NCBI RefSeq assembly: GCF_010723735.1
Contig: NZ_BLLB01000001.1
Span: 121,398-185,397, forward strand
DNA length: 64,000 nt
DNA from: Mycolicibacterium hippocampi
GTDB lineage: Bacteria > Actinomycetota > Actinomycetes > Mycobacteriales > Mycobacteriaceae
Direction of reading: 5' to 3'
The position numbers were made by a program, and so were the translations under genes. A model generated the notes under the pieces. That model searched no databases, was not told the origin of the DNA, and saw only the letters and a program-made list of their open reading frames with translations. This document shows, piece by piece, positions 17,621 to 26,738 of the stretch. Numbering within the stretch: position 1 is the stretch's first letter; each line of letters begins with the position of its first letter.

Positions 17621-18456
17621 TGGCCCGGGGGCAACGCACCAATCTCGCCGATCTCGCCGGCGCCGTCGGGGACAAGTCGCCGGTCGACACCAGCCACCCA
17701 AAACCCGACGAGGCAGGCCGCAGCGTGCCACTGACCGACCTCACCGCCAACCCGCGCAACCCCCGCGACGACGTCGGCGACCTCGCCGACCTCGCCTCGA
17801 TCACCGACATCCAGCTCCAGCCGGCCCTGGTGGTCAGCAAGGCCGCCTATCTCAAGCTCTATCCAGACGATCCGATCACCACCCGCTACGTCGTCATCAA
17901 CGGATGCCGTCGCTTGGCCGCGGCCCACAAATACGGGCGCAGTGATCTTGCCATCGTCGTCAACGACGGCGTCGCACGCGATCGCATCACCCTGATCTCC
18001 GCGTGCATCGCCGAGAACGTCGACCGCCAAGACTTCGACGTCATCGAGGAAGCCCGAGCAGTCGAAGCGCTCATCGCCGAGTGCGGCCGTGCCGTCGATG
18101 CCGCCAACCGGCTGCACAAAACCGAAGCATGGGTCTCGCAGCGGCGGGCACTGTTGAAGCTGGCACCCGAACTGCAAACCGCCTTGCGGCGCGGTGAACT
18201 GGCCATCCGCGACGCACGACAACTCGCGCGGGTACCGCTGGCCGAACAAGTGGCGCGGTGGCAAGCCACCCTCGACCGCAACAACGACGGCGGGACGGAA
18301 AACCGTCAGCGTCCGCCCAGCCGGTCCCGCGTCATCGCCTCCGCGCTCGCCGACTTCGACACCGAGCCCGACCAACTCGCCCACGCGCTGCGTACCTATC
18401 TCGGCGCCGACGGCGTCGACAGGCTGATGGTGCTGCTGCGCGGCCTCGGAAACTAG
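17620..18456 (+). CDS. parB: ParB-family centromere-binding protein
   Basis: A 278-aa protein from ATG 17620. The N-terminal ParB/Srx nuclease-like fold includes SVPLTDLTANPRNPRDDVGDL and TRYVVINGCRRLAAAHKYG, where the usual GERR box is replaced by NGCRR. The middle has IAENVDRQDFDVIEEARAV and the HTH region DAANRLHKTEAWVSQRRALLKL. ParB proteins bind parS and load around it using CTP. It overlaps parA and most likely recognises a local palindrome such as TTAACCGCGGTTAA (inference). Confidence 0.93.
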   Translation: MARGQRTNLADLAGAVGDKSPVDTSHPKPDEAGRSVPLTDLTANPRNPRDDVGDLADLASITDIQLQPALVVSKAAYLKLYPDDPITTRYVVINGCRRLAAAHKYGRSDLAIVVNDGVARDRITLISACIAENVDRQDFDVIEEARAVEALIAECGRAVDAANRLHKTEAWVSQRRALLKLAPELQTALRRGELAIRDARQLARVPLAEQVARWQATLDRNNDGGTENRQRPPSRSRVIASALADFDTEPDQLAHALRTYLGADGVDRLMVLLRGLGN

Positions 18457-18459
18457 GGT

Positions 18460-18903
18460 CTATACATCGGTGAGGTCGCCGAGATGGCCCGGGGTCACGA
18501 ACTGGCCCAACGCGTCGAGATAGCGCTGCGCCACAGCCCGGTACTTGTCGGCGGCGTCCTGGCCGGACTGGCCGGCGTCGAGTAGGTCCTGCTGCGCGGC
18601 GATCAACAGCCTATTGGCCTCCGTCAACGACACGATCTGGGCCCGCAGATCCTGCAGGACGCCATCCGACACCGGCCGGCTCGCGGTAGGAGGACCTGGG
18701 GGAGAGGGCAATTCGTCGGCATAGACATACCACCGCAGCCTCTCCGGACGTGGCATCGCCCCACCACGCAGCTGCCCTGCAGTGATGGCTTTGATCAGCG
18801 TCCGCGGATCCTTGCCCAGCCTGGAGGCAGCCTCCTTCAACGGCACCACATCACCTTGTGGTTCCGTTTCCACTCCCGGTGGCGGCAGCTTGGGCTGGTT
18901 CAT
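18460..18903 (-). CDS. Small DNA-binding protein with excisionase-like HTH and coiled coil
   Basis: A 147-aa protein, convergent with parB. Residues 20-65 contain PLKEAASRLGKDPRTLIKAI then RPERLRWYVYADELP, a MerR/excisionase-like winged helix. The rest is a helical, probably coiled-coil segment (DLRAQIVSLTEANRLLIAAQQ). Such proteins occur beside actinobacterial partition genes. The function is unknown; a repressor or accessory segregation factor is possible. Confidence 0.65.
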   Translation of the reverse strand: MNQPKLPPPGVETEPQGDVVPLKEAASRLGKDPRTLIKAITAGQLRGGAMPRPERLRWYVYADELPSPPGPPTASRPVSDGVLQDLRAQIVSLTEANRLLIAAQQDLLDAGQSGQDAADKYRAVAQRYLDALGQFVTPGHLGDLTDV

Positions 18904-19097
18904 CCCGCTTTCAGTAAATCCCCTTGATCACGGACACCGACAACAGCATTATGCTCCTAAATAGGCCCATTGCAGCAACATCTGCGCCGACACCCGCAAG
19001 CCATGTCGCTAATTAAGGTCATCAATGTCGTAAACTTGGGCCAACGCAATGCAGCGCTCCACGCGTGTGACCGCTAGCGTCCGGGAAAGGAACGGCT

Positions 19098-19286
19098 GTG
19101 GCCAGATCCAAAAGTGAGACCGACACCAGACCGAAAAGTGAGACCCGCCAACTCACTGCCGGTGTGTACGTCCGTTTCACCCCCGACCAACTCGACCGGC
19201 TGCGCTCGGAAGCCAACCTGCGCGACTGCAGCGTCCAGCAACTGCTCCGCGATCGCTCCCTAGGTGCCAATCGCACCGCCTCCTGA
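19098..19286 (+). CDS. Small ribbon-helix-helix-like protein
   Basis: A 62-aa protein starting at GTG 19098, with AAAGGA 6 nt upstream. The core GVYVRFTPDQLDRLRSEA then RDCSVQQLLRDRSL fits a beta-strand, helix, helix pattern of the RHH DNA-binding family. A charged N-terminal arm precedes it. No antitoxin partner is next to it, so a solo repressor is more likely than half of a toxin-antitoxin pair. Confidence 0.6.
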   Translation: MARSKSETDTRPKSETRQLTAGVYVRFTPDQLDRLRSEANLRDCSVQQLLRDRSLGANRTAS

Positions 19287-19640
19287 CCCGACCCCCCGGG
19301 GGAGCGCCCCGCCGGGCAGCACGGCCAGCGCAGCAACTTGGGCGGTGACCGCCCACCAGCTCCGAAATTCCTGTTGACCGGGCGGCCCCGGAGTGACCGC
19401 CCTCCACTGACGCCACACCCCAGCACCCGGCACGAGGACGCCGAGAAGGCCTGCCCGCGCCGATGTCGCCGTTCGACCGGGCATTTGATCGCCGCCCGCG
19501 AGAGGGCGACGAACTGGCCAGCGCCGCAGCGGTGCTCACGCCGACGTCAGTCAGCAGGCGGGTTGCTAGGCACCAGCTCGACCACGATGGCCCGCTACCC
19601 GGTAACCGGCGAGCTGACCGACCCGCCCGCTGCGGTGACC
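19287..19640. other. Stretch without a recognised gene
   Basis: About 350 bp between the small RHH gene and the convergent DUF2637 gene. No frame with a start signal and no clear repeat was seen. Confidence 0.4.
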
Positions 19641-20693
19641 TCACCCCGTCGCGCCGAGTCGCGCAGCGGCGCCCAAGATTCGGCTCACCGTCGTGTGGTG
19701 CACTTCATGCCTGCGCCCGATCGTGCTCGGCGCCGTCCCCGCCGCACCGTCGGCAAGAATCCGGGCCACCAACTCCACATCCTTGGCGGTCACACCCTCA
19801 TGCACCAACGATTCCGCGACCGGCCGCCACCGCTGCACCCCTCCTGAGGACAAGCCCTGACCAGGCAGCGAATCGGCAACCGACCCCGCGGGTGACGCGC
19901 CGGAACCCACCACGGTCGCTACCGCACTGAGCGAGCGCTGGGCAAGCCTTTGCGGGCACTGCTCAGGGTTCTCGTGCACAGGATGCGACCCACCCGCCGG
20001 TGCAACCCCTTCTCTCACAGCACCTGAGTCGGCGGGCGCCTCGCGCCGGGTCGCTGCGGCGGAGCCACCCGCGTAAGACGACCCAGCAGATGAGCTCGCG
20101 TTCACCGCCGGTCCCGGCCCTGGCGCCGACACAGGGTTGGCGGATTGCGCGTCATCGACACCGTCCCGGACAACACCGGAGGCCTCCGCTGAAACCGCCA
20201 CCGGCACCGACAGTTCCGGCGCCCCCACAGCGGCAGCAGCTCGGGACGTCGAAAAGCTCTCCACCCGAGCGGGTCTCGCCATCGACAGCAGGCACAACGT
20301 GGCATGAGCGATCGCCACATCAATGACTGCCGGCCATATCCACGACAGCGACTCACGAATCCCCAGCACCACGGCAAATGAGCGCAACGCATCGAACGAC
20401 AAGGCGAACGACCCGACAGCCAGCGCGGCCGTGAGTGCCAAACACGTCCAGTACACCCACCCGGCCGAGCGGGCACGTACCAGCCACGTCGCCGAATGAG
20501 TCGCGGCGAGAAGCACGATCGGAGGTACCAGCGCCGCCCCCGCAGCCAACCACCCCATCTCGACAGGAGCGATCAGCAGCGCGTGACCGACGTTGCCTGC
20601 CAGAGACATCGACGCGGCCAGAATCAGCCAACCCAGAAAGAACGCGGTCGCCCTGCGATGCACAACGGCGGCGTCAGTGGTCCCCACCGACAT
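19641..20693 (-). CDS. DUF2637-type membrane protein with C-terminal HTH region
   Basis: A 350-aa protein from ATG 20693. Four membrane helices lie in the first 150 residues (FFLGWLILAASMSLAGNVGHAL, LVPPIVLLAATHSATWLV, ALTAALAVGSFALSFDAL and IWPAVIDVAIAHATLCLL), the pattern of DUF2637 proteins on actinobacterial plasmids. A long Ala/Gly/Ser-rich linker follows. The C-terminal 60 residues (KDVELVARILADG then TIGRRHEVHHTTVSRILGAA) form a helix-turn-helix. DUF2637 proteins are often near transfer and maintenance genes; no biochemical role is known. Confidence 0.75.
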   Translation of the reverse strand: MSVGTTDAAVVHRRATAFFLGWLILAASMSLAGNVGHALLIAPVEMGWLAAGAALVPPIVLLAATHSATWLVRARSAGWVYWTCLALTAALAVGSFALSFDALRSFAVVLGIRESLSWIWPAVIDVAIAHATLCLLSMARPARVESFSTSRAAAAVGAPELSVPVAVSAEASGVVRDGVDDAQSANPVSAPGPGPAVNASSSAGSSYAGGSAAATRREAPADSGAVREGVAPAGGSHPVHENPEQCPQRLAQRSLSAVATVVGSGASPAGSVADSLPGQGLSSGGVQRWRPVAESLVHEGVTAKDVELVARILADGAAGTAPSTIGRRHEVHHTTVSRILGAAARLGATG

Positions 20694-20983
20694 CCTCAAC
20701 CCGCCCCCGAACCAGACGAACACGCTTCGGAACCACCACCGGTCACAGCGCACCACAGACAAGCCACGACACCGAGCCTATGACCGCCCCAAGCGACGCT
20801 CGTGCACAAATTTCACCCACCGCCCCGGCGCACGACAGCGCCACGCATCCTCGCCAGAATTCCTCACCGCGGGTGGACCTCGAAGCCAGCGTAGGGCGAA
20901 CAGTTCCCACAGAAACCCGATCACCGCGCACACCGGTGTGGGCCATACCTGTGTTCAGGTGCAGCGCCCGCCGATCACGATCC

Positions 20984-22804
20984 CTACTGCCCGCTGGCCT
21001 CGCGGGGCTGATTATGTCGGTCACCGGGCGCGGCGGCAGGGATGGCCTCGGCACTGCGTTCGAGCAGGGCGCGAAGGCTGTTGTCCCCCCGGCATTCCAG
21101 GAGCCCGGCGACCTCGTCGGGCCGGCAGCGCAGCGCCCGCGCGACGTCGGCTAGCGGGGTGCGCGCGGGCTTGCCGAGCAGCGCGCGCAGTCGTTGCGCG
21201 GGGGCGGCCTGAGCTGCTAGCAGGGTCGCGGCGATCGTGCTGTCGCGCACATTGAAGGCCAACACGATGGTGTCGCCGACTGCGGCGTTGAAGGTTGTGG
21301 CCAGCGCACGCAGCGATGCGAGTTTGGCGCCGTTGGTGGATGACAACGGCCAGAACAGGCTGACCGTCGCGCGCTTGCCGGTGAAGACCCGCCGGTGGCC
21401 AGGATGGACGCCCAGTGCGGTGGCGACCGCGGGCGCGACGTTCTGTCCGGATCCACGCAGCAGATCGAAGGTCACTGGCACTGCGACACGGATCTCGTTG
21501 CGGCCGTTGTGGAACGTGCCGCGGATCGTCGTCGGTGGCGGAACAGGCGGCCACCCGTCGGCGGGGGTTCGACGACGGACCATGTTGCGGCTGGTGACGA
21601 AACCAGGGGTCGTCAAGTAGGTGCGTATCGAGGTTTCAGCGACATCAGGAAACGCCGCCGCCATGTCCTCGACCAGGGCGTTGATGTCAACGGCGCCGCC
21701 GGCGTCGTCGATGCGGGCGGCGATCTCAGAAAACACCCCGGTGTAGCGCTCGACGCCCCAGCGGGACAGCGCCCACGTCAGCCGCGTGGCGCGGGTGAAG
21801 CGCGGATCGGAGTTCAACACGTCGCGGACATAGCGTTGCAGGTAGTCGCCGCCGATGACGGCGGTGATGGCCGGCGCCGAGAGCGGGGTGCCGGCCAGAT
21901 GCAGAGCGGCTTCGGCCCGGGCGGCGACGCTGCAACCCCAGCGCACCCATCGACCGTCGACCCGGCGCAGCCCGGGCTGGCTTTCGATGAAGTCGATGGC
22001 GGTGTCGCGCGGGACGCCGATGTGCTCGAACTGTCGAAGCACAATGTCGACCGTCGGTGCGCCCCAGCGCTCGAACGCCGCGTCCAGCGTCGCGGTGACC
22101 GTGGCCAACCCGTCAGCCTGTGCGCCTTCCAGCCACCCCTGGACACAGGTGTACGGGCCAGCGACGTGCAGCAGCAGCTGCCCGGCGGCGGTGCCCAGAT
22201 CGAGGCCGAGATCGTTGAGGGCACCCTCGGCGGTGTGCTCGCGGGTCAGGGGTCCAAGCCGGCGGCGCAGCCGTTGGGCGTGGTCGAGAACCGCGACGTG
22301 GGCGGGGTCGGCGAGCAGATCGCGCAACCGGCGATCCGCGCGGGGCTGGTTACGGTGAACGTTGACCGGGGCCACCCCGAGTTGTTCGGCGGTCGCGCTC
22401 ACCGAGAGGGGGCGTAGCGCCCAGCCGCGCGCCGCCAACACCGTGTAGTCGTAGCGGTTCAAGCGGTCCAGCAGCCTGCCGATAGCGCTCGGCGCGTCCG
22501 CCGTGGTCTCAGCCGGGGCCGACCGAGACATCGCAGCGTCGCGGGCAGCCAGTATGATAGCACGCACCGTGCCGATCCCGGCCTTGGGTCGATCGAGCAA
22601 TGACGAGATCGTCTCATCGGCCAAGTCCGACCAGGTCGTGAGCTGTTCGCCGAACACCGTGCGGGCACGGGCCGGCAGCCAGCCGTACGGGACGGGTTGG
22701 TCAGCGACCTCGGTCAAAGCTGGCACCAGATCGCGGATCGGGGTCTGCGGCATGGCGTGGACACCGTCCCACCAGGTGGCAGATTCGGCTGCGGTGGCGC
22801 TCAC
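20984..22804 (-). CDS. Large DNA-binding protein with sigma/alpha-CTD-like helical modules
   Basis: A 606-aa protein from GTG 22804. The N-terminal ARTVFGEQLTTWSDLADETI then DRPKAGIGTVRAI resembles the helix-hairpin-helix alpha-CTD fold of RNA polymerase. VLAARGWALRPLSVSATAEQLGVAPVNVHRNQ resembles sigma region 4. The middle has repeated winged-helix segments and the C-terminus carries a beta-rich domain and a short HTH (LADVARALRCRPDEVAGLL). It may be translationally coupled to the small ORF upstream (GTGA overlap). A transcription-related or nucleic-acid role is likely, but the target is unknown. Confidence 0.6.
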   Translation of the reverse strand: MSATAAESATWWDGVHAMPQTPIRDLVPALTEVADQPVPYGWLPARARTVFGEQLTTWSDLADETISSLLDRPKAGIGTVRAIILAARDAAMSRSAPAETTADAPSAIGRLLDRLNRYDYTVLAARGWALRPLSVSATAEQLGVAPVNVHRNQPRADRRLRDLLADPAHVAVLDHAQRLRRRLGPLTREHTAEGALNDLGLDLGTAAGQLLLHVAGPYTCVQGWLEGAQADGLATVTATLDAAFERWGAPTVDIVLRQFEHIGVPRDTAIDFIESQPGLRRVDGRWVRWGCSVAARAEAALHLAGTPLSAPAITAVIGGDYLQRYVRDVLNSDPRFTRATRLTWALSRWGVERYTGVFSEIAARIDDAGGAVDINALVEDMAAAFPDVAETSIRTYLTTPGFVTSRNMVRRRTPADGWPPVPPPTTIRGTFHNGRNEIRVAVPVTFDLLRGSGQNVAPAVATALGVHPGHRRVFTGKRATVSLFWPLSSTNGAKLASLRALATTFNAAVGDTIVLAFNVRDSTIAATLLAAQAAPAQRLRALLGKPARTPLADVARALRCRPDEVAGLLECRGDNSLRALLERSAEAIPAAAPGDRHNQPREASGQ

Positions 22805-23088
22805 CTCGCACGCCTGAGCAGGCGGTCGCCGATGCCAGCGACAATCGCGCCGGTGATGCCAACAGCACAACTCTCCACGGGCGCCCACCCGCCCTGAAGG
22901 ATCGCAGTGACCGACGACGCGGCCATCAAGAGCGCCTGCTCACCGGCTGTCCCCACAGGCTTCCTCAGCGGCTCCACGGCCGGGCGAACCGGACCAACCG
23001 TGGTGTGCCAGGCGCATTGCCGGCCTAGTTGGCGCGAAGTCGGTGGGACACATGATCGTCTCGGTCCGACGCCGAGGAGTTGGCGCAC
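22801..23088 (-). CDS. Small possible membrane protein upstream of the large DNA-binding gene
   Basis: Up to 95 aa. The C-terminal half (EQALLMAASSVTAILQGGWAPVESCAVGITGAIVAGIGDRLLRRAR) contains two hydrophobic helices ending in a basic cluster. The stop overlaps the GTG of the next gene by four bases, which supports translation. The N-terminal half is of poor composition, so the real start may lie nearer 23000. No family is recognised. Confidence 0.35.
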   Translation of the reverse strand: MRQLLGVGPRRSCVPPTSRQLGRQCAWHTTVGPVRPAVEPLRKPVGTAGEQALLMAASSVTAILQGGWAPVESCAVGITGAIVAGIGDRLLRRAR

Positions 23089-23112
23089 TGGTGTCGTGAC
23101 CCATCAGTCGTG

Positions 23113-24143
23113 TCAGTGTCCGTCTTGCACGAGGGCGTAGAGCTTGTTTTGAGCTGCGGCAGCGCGCGTTTCGACGCCTGCCGCGGTGACGTAGCGCTGC
23201 GAGGTCACCATCGATTCGTGGCCGAGCAGCGTCATCAGCGTATAGACGCTGACCTCTGAATTGGCGAGCTCGGTGGCGAAGGTATGGCGCAACCCGTGCA
23301 CCAGCGCAGCGCCGCGGGCACGGCCGGCGTCGATTCCGGCGCGGCGAAACGCCCGCAGCACCCGGTACTGCAAGGTGCCGCGGGAGATCCGCTCACCGTA
23401 CGCACCGACGAACAGTGGTGCGTTGGCCGGCCAGGCGGCCAGTCCCGTGCCGGGGGAGCGGCGCTTGGTCGTGGCAGGGAACCGCAGCGTGCGGCTGGTG
23501 AGATAACGCTCGAGGATGTCGACCAACACCGATTCGACCGGGACCCGGCGATCCTTCCCGCCCTTTCCGCGGACATGCACCACCGCGCCGGCGTCAGTGC
23601 GGCGAAGGTCCCCACATTGGCGCGCAACAGTTCATCGGCACGCAACCCCGCCAGCAGGGCGGTCACAATGAGGGCCCGGTCGCGTTCGACCCAGTCGCTG
23701 CGCCGCCGCGGCTGCGGATCTGCCTCCAGTGCCGCCAACAGCGCGACCACCGAGTCCGTCGGCAACGCCTTGGGCAGAGTCTTCGCGAGCTTGGGCCGCC
23801 CCACCAGCAACATCGGGTTGGCCCCGATCAACTCCGCTGTGTACAGGAAGGTGCACAACACATTCCAGCTCGACCAGCAGCGCTGAATGGACGCGGCCTC
23901 ATGGGTCTGGGCGTACTGGGCGAACGCGGTACGCATCGACTCGGTGGTGATGTCGCCCAACGCCATCCGCGCCACTTCATCGGCGCGACCTGTGATCAGA
24001 GTCGCGATCGCGTCGAAATCCTGACGATAAGCCTTCATCGTGTGCACCGACGGCTTACGCGTACCTCGGTCGGCCAAGAAAGCGGCGAACCATTCCGGAC
24101 GCAACCCTCGAGCGTCGTCGCACCGCTCGGAAGCGTCGGCCAT
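23113..24143 (-). pseudogene. Tyrosine recombinase (XerC/D-like integrase) with a frameshift
   Basis: Two frames together rebuild one integrase of about 343 aa from ATG 24143. The first gives the SAM-like N-domain (KPSVHTMKAYRQDFDAI, SWNVLCTFLYTAELIGANP) and the catalytic Arg region ALLAGLRADELLRANVG. After one missing base near 23610 the second frame gives VVHVRGKGGKDRRVPV, VHGLRHTFATELA (HxxR), LLGHESMVTSQRY and the end. All catalytic segments survive, so the shift is either recent or an assembly error. An intact enzyme would resolve dimers or integrate DNA. Confidence 0.85.
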
Positions 24144-24542
24144 GCCCGCCAGTATTTCATGGATAATTACCAGAGCGAAGAATTGCCGGGACAGCCGTGG
24201 CGACACTATGGGGGAGGGGAGCGGAACTAGGCTCAGTCGCTCCTCGGGTGCGACTTGGAAGTAGTGGGGCGGCTCGAGACGCCAGCTACGCCCCGTGGCC
24301 CTCACGGCGGCGAATCCACCACCAGGCCCGGTCCGGCAGCCCTCACGTAGTCCGTCGAACGTCGCGAACGTCTGTAGGTCCACTAAGCGCCTTGTGGCTG
24401 GAATACGTGCATGCCTAGAGCACAGGGCCTCTCGCGCTAACGTCGGGGGCGTGATCCGGGTTGTTCTGATCGACCTCGTTGGCGGTATTCGGCACTTCGA
24501 TGCCCGGGACACCACAGTTTAGACACAACCCCAGGTAGCGCC
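24144..24542. other. Junction region with a possible HAD-hydrolase N-terminal remnant
   Basis: No full gene. On the plus strand a GTG at 24451 starts IRVVLIDLVGGIRHFDARDTTV, which resembles the first strand and DxxG region of HAD-family hydrolases but stops after about 23 residues. It ends right beside the Abi_C and resolvase remnants, consistent with a recombination breakpoint. Confidence 0.35.
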
Positions 24543-24712
24543 TCAGCCGCCGTCGAGTTTGTCGAGCAACGCTCCTGCGACGAGTGCGGTCGCGTGAGCG
24601 ACGAGGCGGGCCTCTGCTGCGCTCAGTTCGCTGGTCTTGCGTGGTGGTCCAGGTCGTCCGTGGCCGGTGCCGGCGTCGTTTCGGAGTCGATTAACCGCGG
24701 TGGCCAGCAGGA
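24543..24712 (-). pseudogene. C-terminal fragment of an Abi_C (abortive infection) protein
   Basis: The minus frame reads LLATAVNRLRNDAGTGHGRPG then LSAAEARLVAHATALVAGALLDKLDGG. The RN-x-GTGHG word followed by a helix with xARLxxxAA is the signature of the Abi_C C-terminal domain found in abortive-infection phage-defence proteins. Everything upstream is missing: the frame runs into a TGCAC repeat at 24716 and then into resolvase sequence. Only a fragment of about 55 residues remains and no function is expected. Confidence 0.5.
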
Positions 24713-24715
24713 ATA

Positions 24716-24745
24716 TGCACTGCACTGCACTGCACTGCACTGCAC
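24716..24745. repeat. Pentanucleotide tandem repeat (TGCAC)6
   Basis: Six exact copies of TGCAC in a row (30 bp). They sit exactly at the junction between the Abi_C fragment and the resolvase fragment. A five-base unit shifts reading frame with each gain or loss. Confidence 0.9.
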
Positions 24746-25111
24746 GGTGCGGGTCGGGATCCAACTTCGGCAGCTCCGCCGGGTGGCCATGATGGCGGCC
24801 ACCGCGCGGCCTGTAGGTGTGTCGGTATCTATGCCTTCGTGTAAGGCGCGCAACAGGGTTCGACGTTCACCGAGTTCGGCGATGGTGCGAGTGACTTCGG
24901 CGACGGAACGCCCGGGACGATCAATGGCGGTGACGACCACGGTGTCGCCCTCGCGGGCGTAGTGCAGCTGGGCGGCCCGGCCCGGTCTGTCGGTGTTCAC
25001 AGCAACTGAGAGCTTGTCGGTGAAAACCTGGCCGGATTCGACGCCCTGGACTGCAAGTGCGATCGGCTGTCCATCGAGGTCTTGGCCCGCGGTGCTCACC
25101 CGCGCATACCC
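24746..25111 (-). pseudogene. Serine resolvase (TnpR-like) N-terminal fragment
   Basis: The frame gives GYARVSTAGQDLDGQPIAL, GVESGQVFTDKLS, YAREGDTVVVTAIDRPGRSVAEV and GIDTDTPTGRAVAAIMAT, the catalytic domain of a Tn3-type serine resolvase including the nucleophile Ser of ARVS. The helix-turn-helix C-terminus is absent because the frame degenerates at the TGCAC repeat. IDRPGRS replaces the usual IDRLGRS. No in-frame start precedes GYARVS. The transposase partner is not present. Confidence 0.8.
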
Positions 25112-25177
25112 AAGGATCGTTGTCGCGCCACCACAGTCTCATCGAGCTCCGACATTGAGGATCTGAGATACGCGTGG

Positions 25178-25266
25178 TGAGACAAGAAATGAGACAGCGC
25201 GACCTGCGACTACGCGGTGATAGCGATGCAGCACCGATGGTGTCTCTTTTCTCTAGAGACGAGACA
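25178..25266. promoter_or_regulatory. Resolvase-type (res-like) site A
   Basis: TGAGACAAGAAATGAGACA (25178-25196) and an inverted pair TGTCTC ... GAGACA (25241-25266) share the TGAGACA word with two further sites at 27254 and 29223. It lies directly upstream of the resolvase remnant, as res sites do. Confidence 0.5.
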
Positions 25267-25319
25267 GCATGGGACGTCGCTCTTCGTCTTCCGTCCGGCG
25301 TGGGCTCAATAGCGGCCGC

Positions 25320-26672
25320 TTAGAGCATCGAGCCGAGGTCGGAGCCCAGGGTGGGGTACGCCGCGGTGGTTGTCTTGAGCTGGCGTGTGGTGAGGCCTAG
25401 TTTGATGGCCAGGGCCACGATGTTGGCGTGTTCGGTGTAGTCCGGTCCGAGCAGGTGTGCGCCCACGATTCGGTCGTCGTCCTTATTGACGAGGATCTTG
25501 GCTGCGGCGGTATCTTCGCCGAGGCGGTAGCTCGAATACCAGGTGCTGGCGTCGGTGTAGCGCACGTCGATCTTCAATCCCAGGTCGCGGGCTTCTGTTT
25601 CGAGCAACCCAACGCGCGCCAGTTCGGGGATCGTGAATACAGCCGACGGGATACCCGTGTAGTCGGGCACGGTGCTGGCGTCTTTGAGCATGTTGGAGGC
25701 GGCTACTTTGCCTTCGATGACGGCCACGGGCGTCAACGGGGGCCCGGCGGTGTCTGCGGCATCCCCGGCGGCGTAGACGCCGGGGTGTGTCGTGCTTTGC
25801 AGGTACGGCTCCACACTGATTCCTCGCTCACACCACGCGATGCCAGCACGGTCGAGGTCGAGTTCGGCCAGCTCGGGGACGCGTCCGGCGCCGTGAACCA
25901 CCAAGTCTGTATCGATGGTGGTAAGAGTTCCATCCTGATCGACCTGGACTTGGTATCCGGACGCCGTCGCACGTACAGCGGTGACCGTGGTGGACGGCCG
26001 CACGTGAACTCCGGCAACGTCGCCGCCGGCGATCAACAGGTCGACTAGATCGGGGTCGAACCCCTTCAGTGGGCGCGGACCGTGATCGAGGATGATCGGG
26101 TGGCTGCCCGCCCGGGCGGCGATGTGGGCGAACTCGAAAGAAATGTAACCGCCCCCAACGAACACGATTCGCGGTGGCAAAACCTCCAATTCGAGGAACT
26201 CGGTGCTGTCGATGAGGTGTTCGTTTCCGTGGAACTGCAGCGGCCGGGGCCGCGCTCCAGTAGCAATCAAGACCCGGTCTGTGTGGTGGGAGTCGTTTCC
26301 GATGCTGATCTGATGGGCGTCTACGAACTGGGCCTGACCATGCAGTGTTTGGACGCCGTGGCGACGTAGGTCGTTTTCCATGTTCGCTGGTGCCGGATCG
26401 GTGAAGCCCCGTTTGTGGCGCATCAGATCGGTCCAGTTGATGCGGATCTGGCCATCGTCGATACCTTTTCCGCGCATCAGTTGGGAAGCGTCGATGATTT
26501 CGGCGCCACGGCGCAGGATCTTTTTCGGGTCGCATCCGCGCAGCGCGCAGGTACCGCCGTAGGGCAACGCGTCGACGATCGCCACGCGCCAGCCCTGGGC
26601 GGCGCACTTATTGGCGGCGGCGATACCGGCCATGCCGGCACCGATCACGATCAAATCGAAGCGGGCAGTCAT
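25320..26672 (-). CDS. FAD-dependent pyridine nucleotide-disulfide oxidoreductase (glutathione/mercuric reductase-like)
   Basis: A 450-aa protein from ATG 26672 behind AGGTGGGG. It has the FAD motif LIVIGAGMAGIAAA, redox cysteines Cys42 and Cys47 in YGGTCALRGCDPKK, the NAD(P) motif IVFVGGGYISFEFA, and GVYAAGDAA. The C-terminal dimerisation domain is present, but the segment usually reading HPTxxE is AYPTLGSD, so the proton-relay His and Glu are replaced. There is no N-terminal HMA domain or C-terminal Cys pair as in MerA. The substrate is unknown. The divergent MerR gene suggests induction by a metal or thiol stress. Confidence 0.88.
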   Translation of the reverse strand: MTARFDLIVIGAGMAGIAAANKCAAQGWRVAIVDALPYGGTCALRGCDPKKILRRGAEIIDASQLMRGKGIDDGQIRINWTDLMRHKRGFTDPAPANMENDLRRHGVQTLHGQAQFVDAHQISIGNDSHHTDRVLIATGARPRPLQFHGNEHLIDSTEFLELEVLPPRIVFVGGGYISFEFAHIAARAGSHPIILDHGPRPLKGFDPDLVDLLIAGGDVAGVHVRPSTTVTAVRATASGYQVQVDQDGTLTTIDTDLVVHGAGRVPELAELDLDRAGIAWCERGISVEPYLQSTTHPGVYAAGDAADTAGPPLTPVAVIEGKVAASNMLKDASTVPDYTGIPSAVFTIPELARVGLLETEARDLGLKIDVRYTDASTWYSSYRLGEDTAAAKILVNKDDDRIVGAHLLGPDYTEHANIVALAIKLGLTTRQLKTTTAAYPTLGSDLGSML

Positions 26673-26738
26673 CGCCCCACCTGGGTGATCGCACCGCAAC
26701 CGGCCCCTCGGTGCACACGTTTGCAAGTCATGAGGTCA

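Noticed and set aside
19641..20693. Reading the DUF2637 gene as a Spd/transfer protein
   Set aside because: Four helices and a C-terminal HTH fit DUF2637 better; transfer function cannot be shown from this window.
24716..24745. CRISPR or iteron reading of the TGCAC tract
   Set aside because: It is a simple tandem repeat of 5 bp without spacers, located at a junction of two gene remnants.
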